A DNA stretch of 36,938 nt from NCBI GenBank assembly GCA_964411125.1, contig CAYPJU010000068.1:1-36938 (forward strand), written 5' to 3'. Position numbers and translations under genes: made by a program. Under the pieces are notes generated by a model that made no database searches, was not told the origin of the DNA, and saw only the letters and a program-made list of their open reading frames with translations. Of this stretch, positions 36,192 to 36,938 are shown piece after piece. The stretch is from JBFIHF01 sp964411125. GTDB taxonomy: Bacteria; Myxococcota_A; Bradymonadia; Bradymonadales; Bradymonadaceae. Position 1 is the first letter of the stretch, and each line of letters starts with the position of its first letter.

Positions 36192-36220
36192 TTGGAAATG
36201 CGCGTTCTCGGATGTATGGT
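36192..36220 (+). promoter_or_regulatory. Possible promoter of the FKBP-type lipoprotein gene
   Basis: TTGGAA (36192-36197) and TATGGT (36215-36220) are 17 bp apart, a plausible but weak sigma-70 pair. It lies in the 95-bp gap before the FKBP gene, whose ATG is about 40 bp further on. Confidence 0.35.
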
Positions 36221-36260
36221 GCGTTCGTTCCGAACCCAATCTCCCAACGAAGGACGCACG

Positions 36261-36815
36261 ATGAAACAGTGGATTCTGATCAGCGCCGCCGCCCTGGCTC
36301 TCGCCGCGTGCGGAGGCTCCAAGAGCGAAACGAAAACGGACGACACGGTCGTCGAGCAGCCGCCGGAAGACGACGAAGCTCCGAAAGACGTCATCATCGC
36401 CGTTCCGAAGCAGGACGAGCCGATGGCGACCGACGTCGGTGAGGACGGCATGATTGCCGCGCCGAAGACGGTCGCGGCGCCGCCGGCTCACGCGGAGAAG
36501 TCCGAGTCGGGGCTGGCGTGGGTCGTGCTGGCGGAAGGTGACGGTCAGGGGACCCCGACGGTCGACCAGACGGTGACGGCGCACTACACGGGCTGGACGA
36601 CGGACGGAGCGATGTTCGACAGCTCGATCGTCCGCGGCGAGCCGTTCACGGCCCCGCTGAACAAGCTGATCGTCGGGTGGCAGGAGGGGATGTCGATGAT
36701 GTCGCGCGGGGAAGCCCGTCGCTTCTGGATCCCCGAAGAGCTCGCCTACCAGGGACGCGAAGGAACCCCCCAGGGGATGCTCGTCTTCGACGTCCGCCTG
36801 GTCGATTACGAGTGA
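36261..36815 (+). CDS. FKBP-type peptidyl-prolyl isomerase lipoprotein
   Basis: The 184-residue product starts MKQWILISAAALALAACGGS, a lipoprotein signal with Cys17. An acidic linker (about 20-75) precedes an FKBP domain (about 85-184) with HYTGW, the FDSS loop with Phe and Asp, VGWQEGMS with the pocket Trp-like position, RRFWIPEELAYQG and the end LVFDVRLVDYE. FKBPs catalyse cis-trans isomerisation at Pro during folding; the lipid anchor places this one in the envelope. AAGGA lies about six bases before the ATG. It is the last gene in the window. Confidence 0.93.
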   Translation: MKQWILISAAALALAACGGSKSETKTDDTVVEQPPEDDEAPKDVIIAVPKQDEPMATDVGEDGMIAAPKTVAAPPAHAEKSESGLAWVVLAEGDGQGTPTVDQTVTAHYTGWTTDGAMFDSSIVRGEPFTAPLNKLIVGWQEGMSMMSRGEARRFWIPEELAYQGREGTPQGMLVFDVRLVDYE

Positions 36816-36938
36816 GATTCGAGAGGTAGCGTTCTCCCGTCGGCTGGCGGGTCCATCTCGGCGGCTTTGCGTTCGGGCTCCTCGACGATGCCGCTGGCAT
36901 CGCCTGCGTCACCCGAAACGCAAATCCGCTCGAGATGG
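36816..36938. other. Window edge, no feature seen
   Basis: About 120 bp after the FKBP gene. It has a small perfect hairpin (GATGCC-GCT-GGCATC near 36887) and no supportable gene or T-rich terminator. Confidence 0.5.

Overview
The window looks like a piece of chromosome from a GC-rich member of the Myxococcota (old Deltaproteobacteria), probably a draft or metagenome assembly, because a run of exactly 100 N (22006-22105) sits inside a repeat. Support for this origin: a MYXO-CTERM tail on the protein at 31117-32541, Myxococcales-type cysteine-rich repeats at 29649-31100, a serine/threonine kinase fused to an ATPase and TPR repeats, many lipoproteins, and a LexA-like box that matches the Myxococcus pattern as I recall it. 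No rRNA, tRNA or CRISPR array was seen.

Layout. 1-4022: an exported propeller-like protein, a Rieske iron-sulfur protein and a degenerate class III cyclase. 4065-9416: an oligopeptide ABC importer, with oppB-oppC separated from oppA by an opposing lipoprotein gene; oppA is translationally coupled to a LOG-type nucleotide-binding protein. 9484-14178: a fasciclin lipoprotein with a clear promoter and terminator, then the giant kinase. 14179-15418: an unusual non-coding stretch with three arrays of 6-bp units (CTCGNN), several perfect hairpins, and a frameshifted four-helix-bundle (S23/IVP family) gene between arrays. 15419-19123: a small-residue-rich membrane protein, a PF10118 protein with di-iron-type ligands, an OPA-family transporter and a two-domain CbiX-like protein. 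19257-21776: an OmpA-domain lipoprotein, then an SRPBCC lipoprotein, a membrane protein fragment and an AraC regulator whose 5' ends appear to have been lost at a shared junction. 21777-22174: a dnaE2 3'-end remnant, tandem repeats and the assembly gap. 22175-24013: an unrecognised protein. 24212-29568: a complete imuA-imuB-dnaE2 mutagenesis cassette, read leftward from a promoter overlapped by a LexA-like box. 29649-36815: a rightward run of exported proteins (cysteine-rich lipoprotein, MYXO-CTERM beta-helix), a tightly coupled esterase-esterase-GST operon and an FKBP-type isomerase lipoprotein.

How the genes may work together. The mutasome cassette is the best-defined system: ImuB (catalytically dead Y-family scaffold), DnaE2 (error-prone polymerase) and ImuA (RecA-like) for SOS mutagenesis. 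Opp proteins import peptides but lack ATPases here. The 34466-36165 genes overlap by ATGA junctions and suggest linked hydrolysis and conjugation of an ester compound. The least explained region is the hexamer-array / four-helix-bundle locus, which I rank as the best candidate for an undescribed element.
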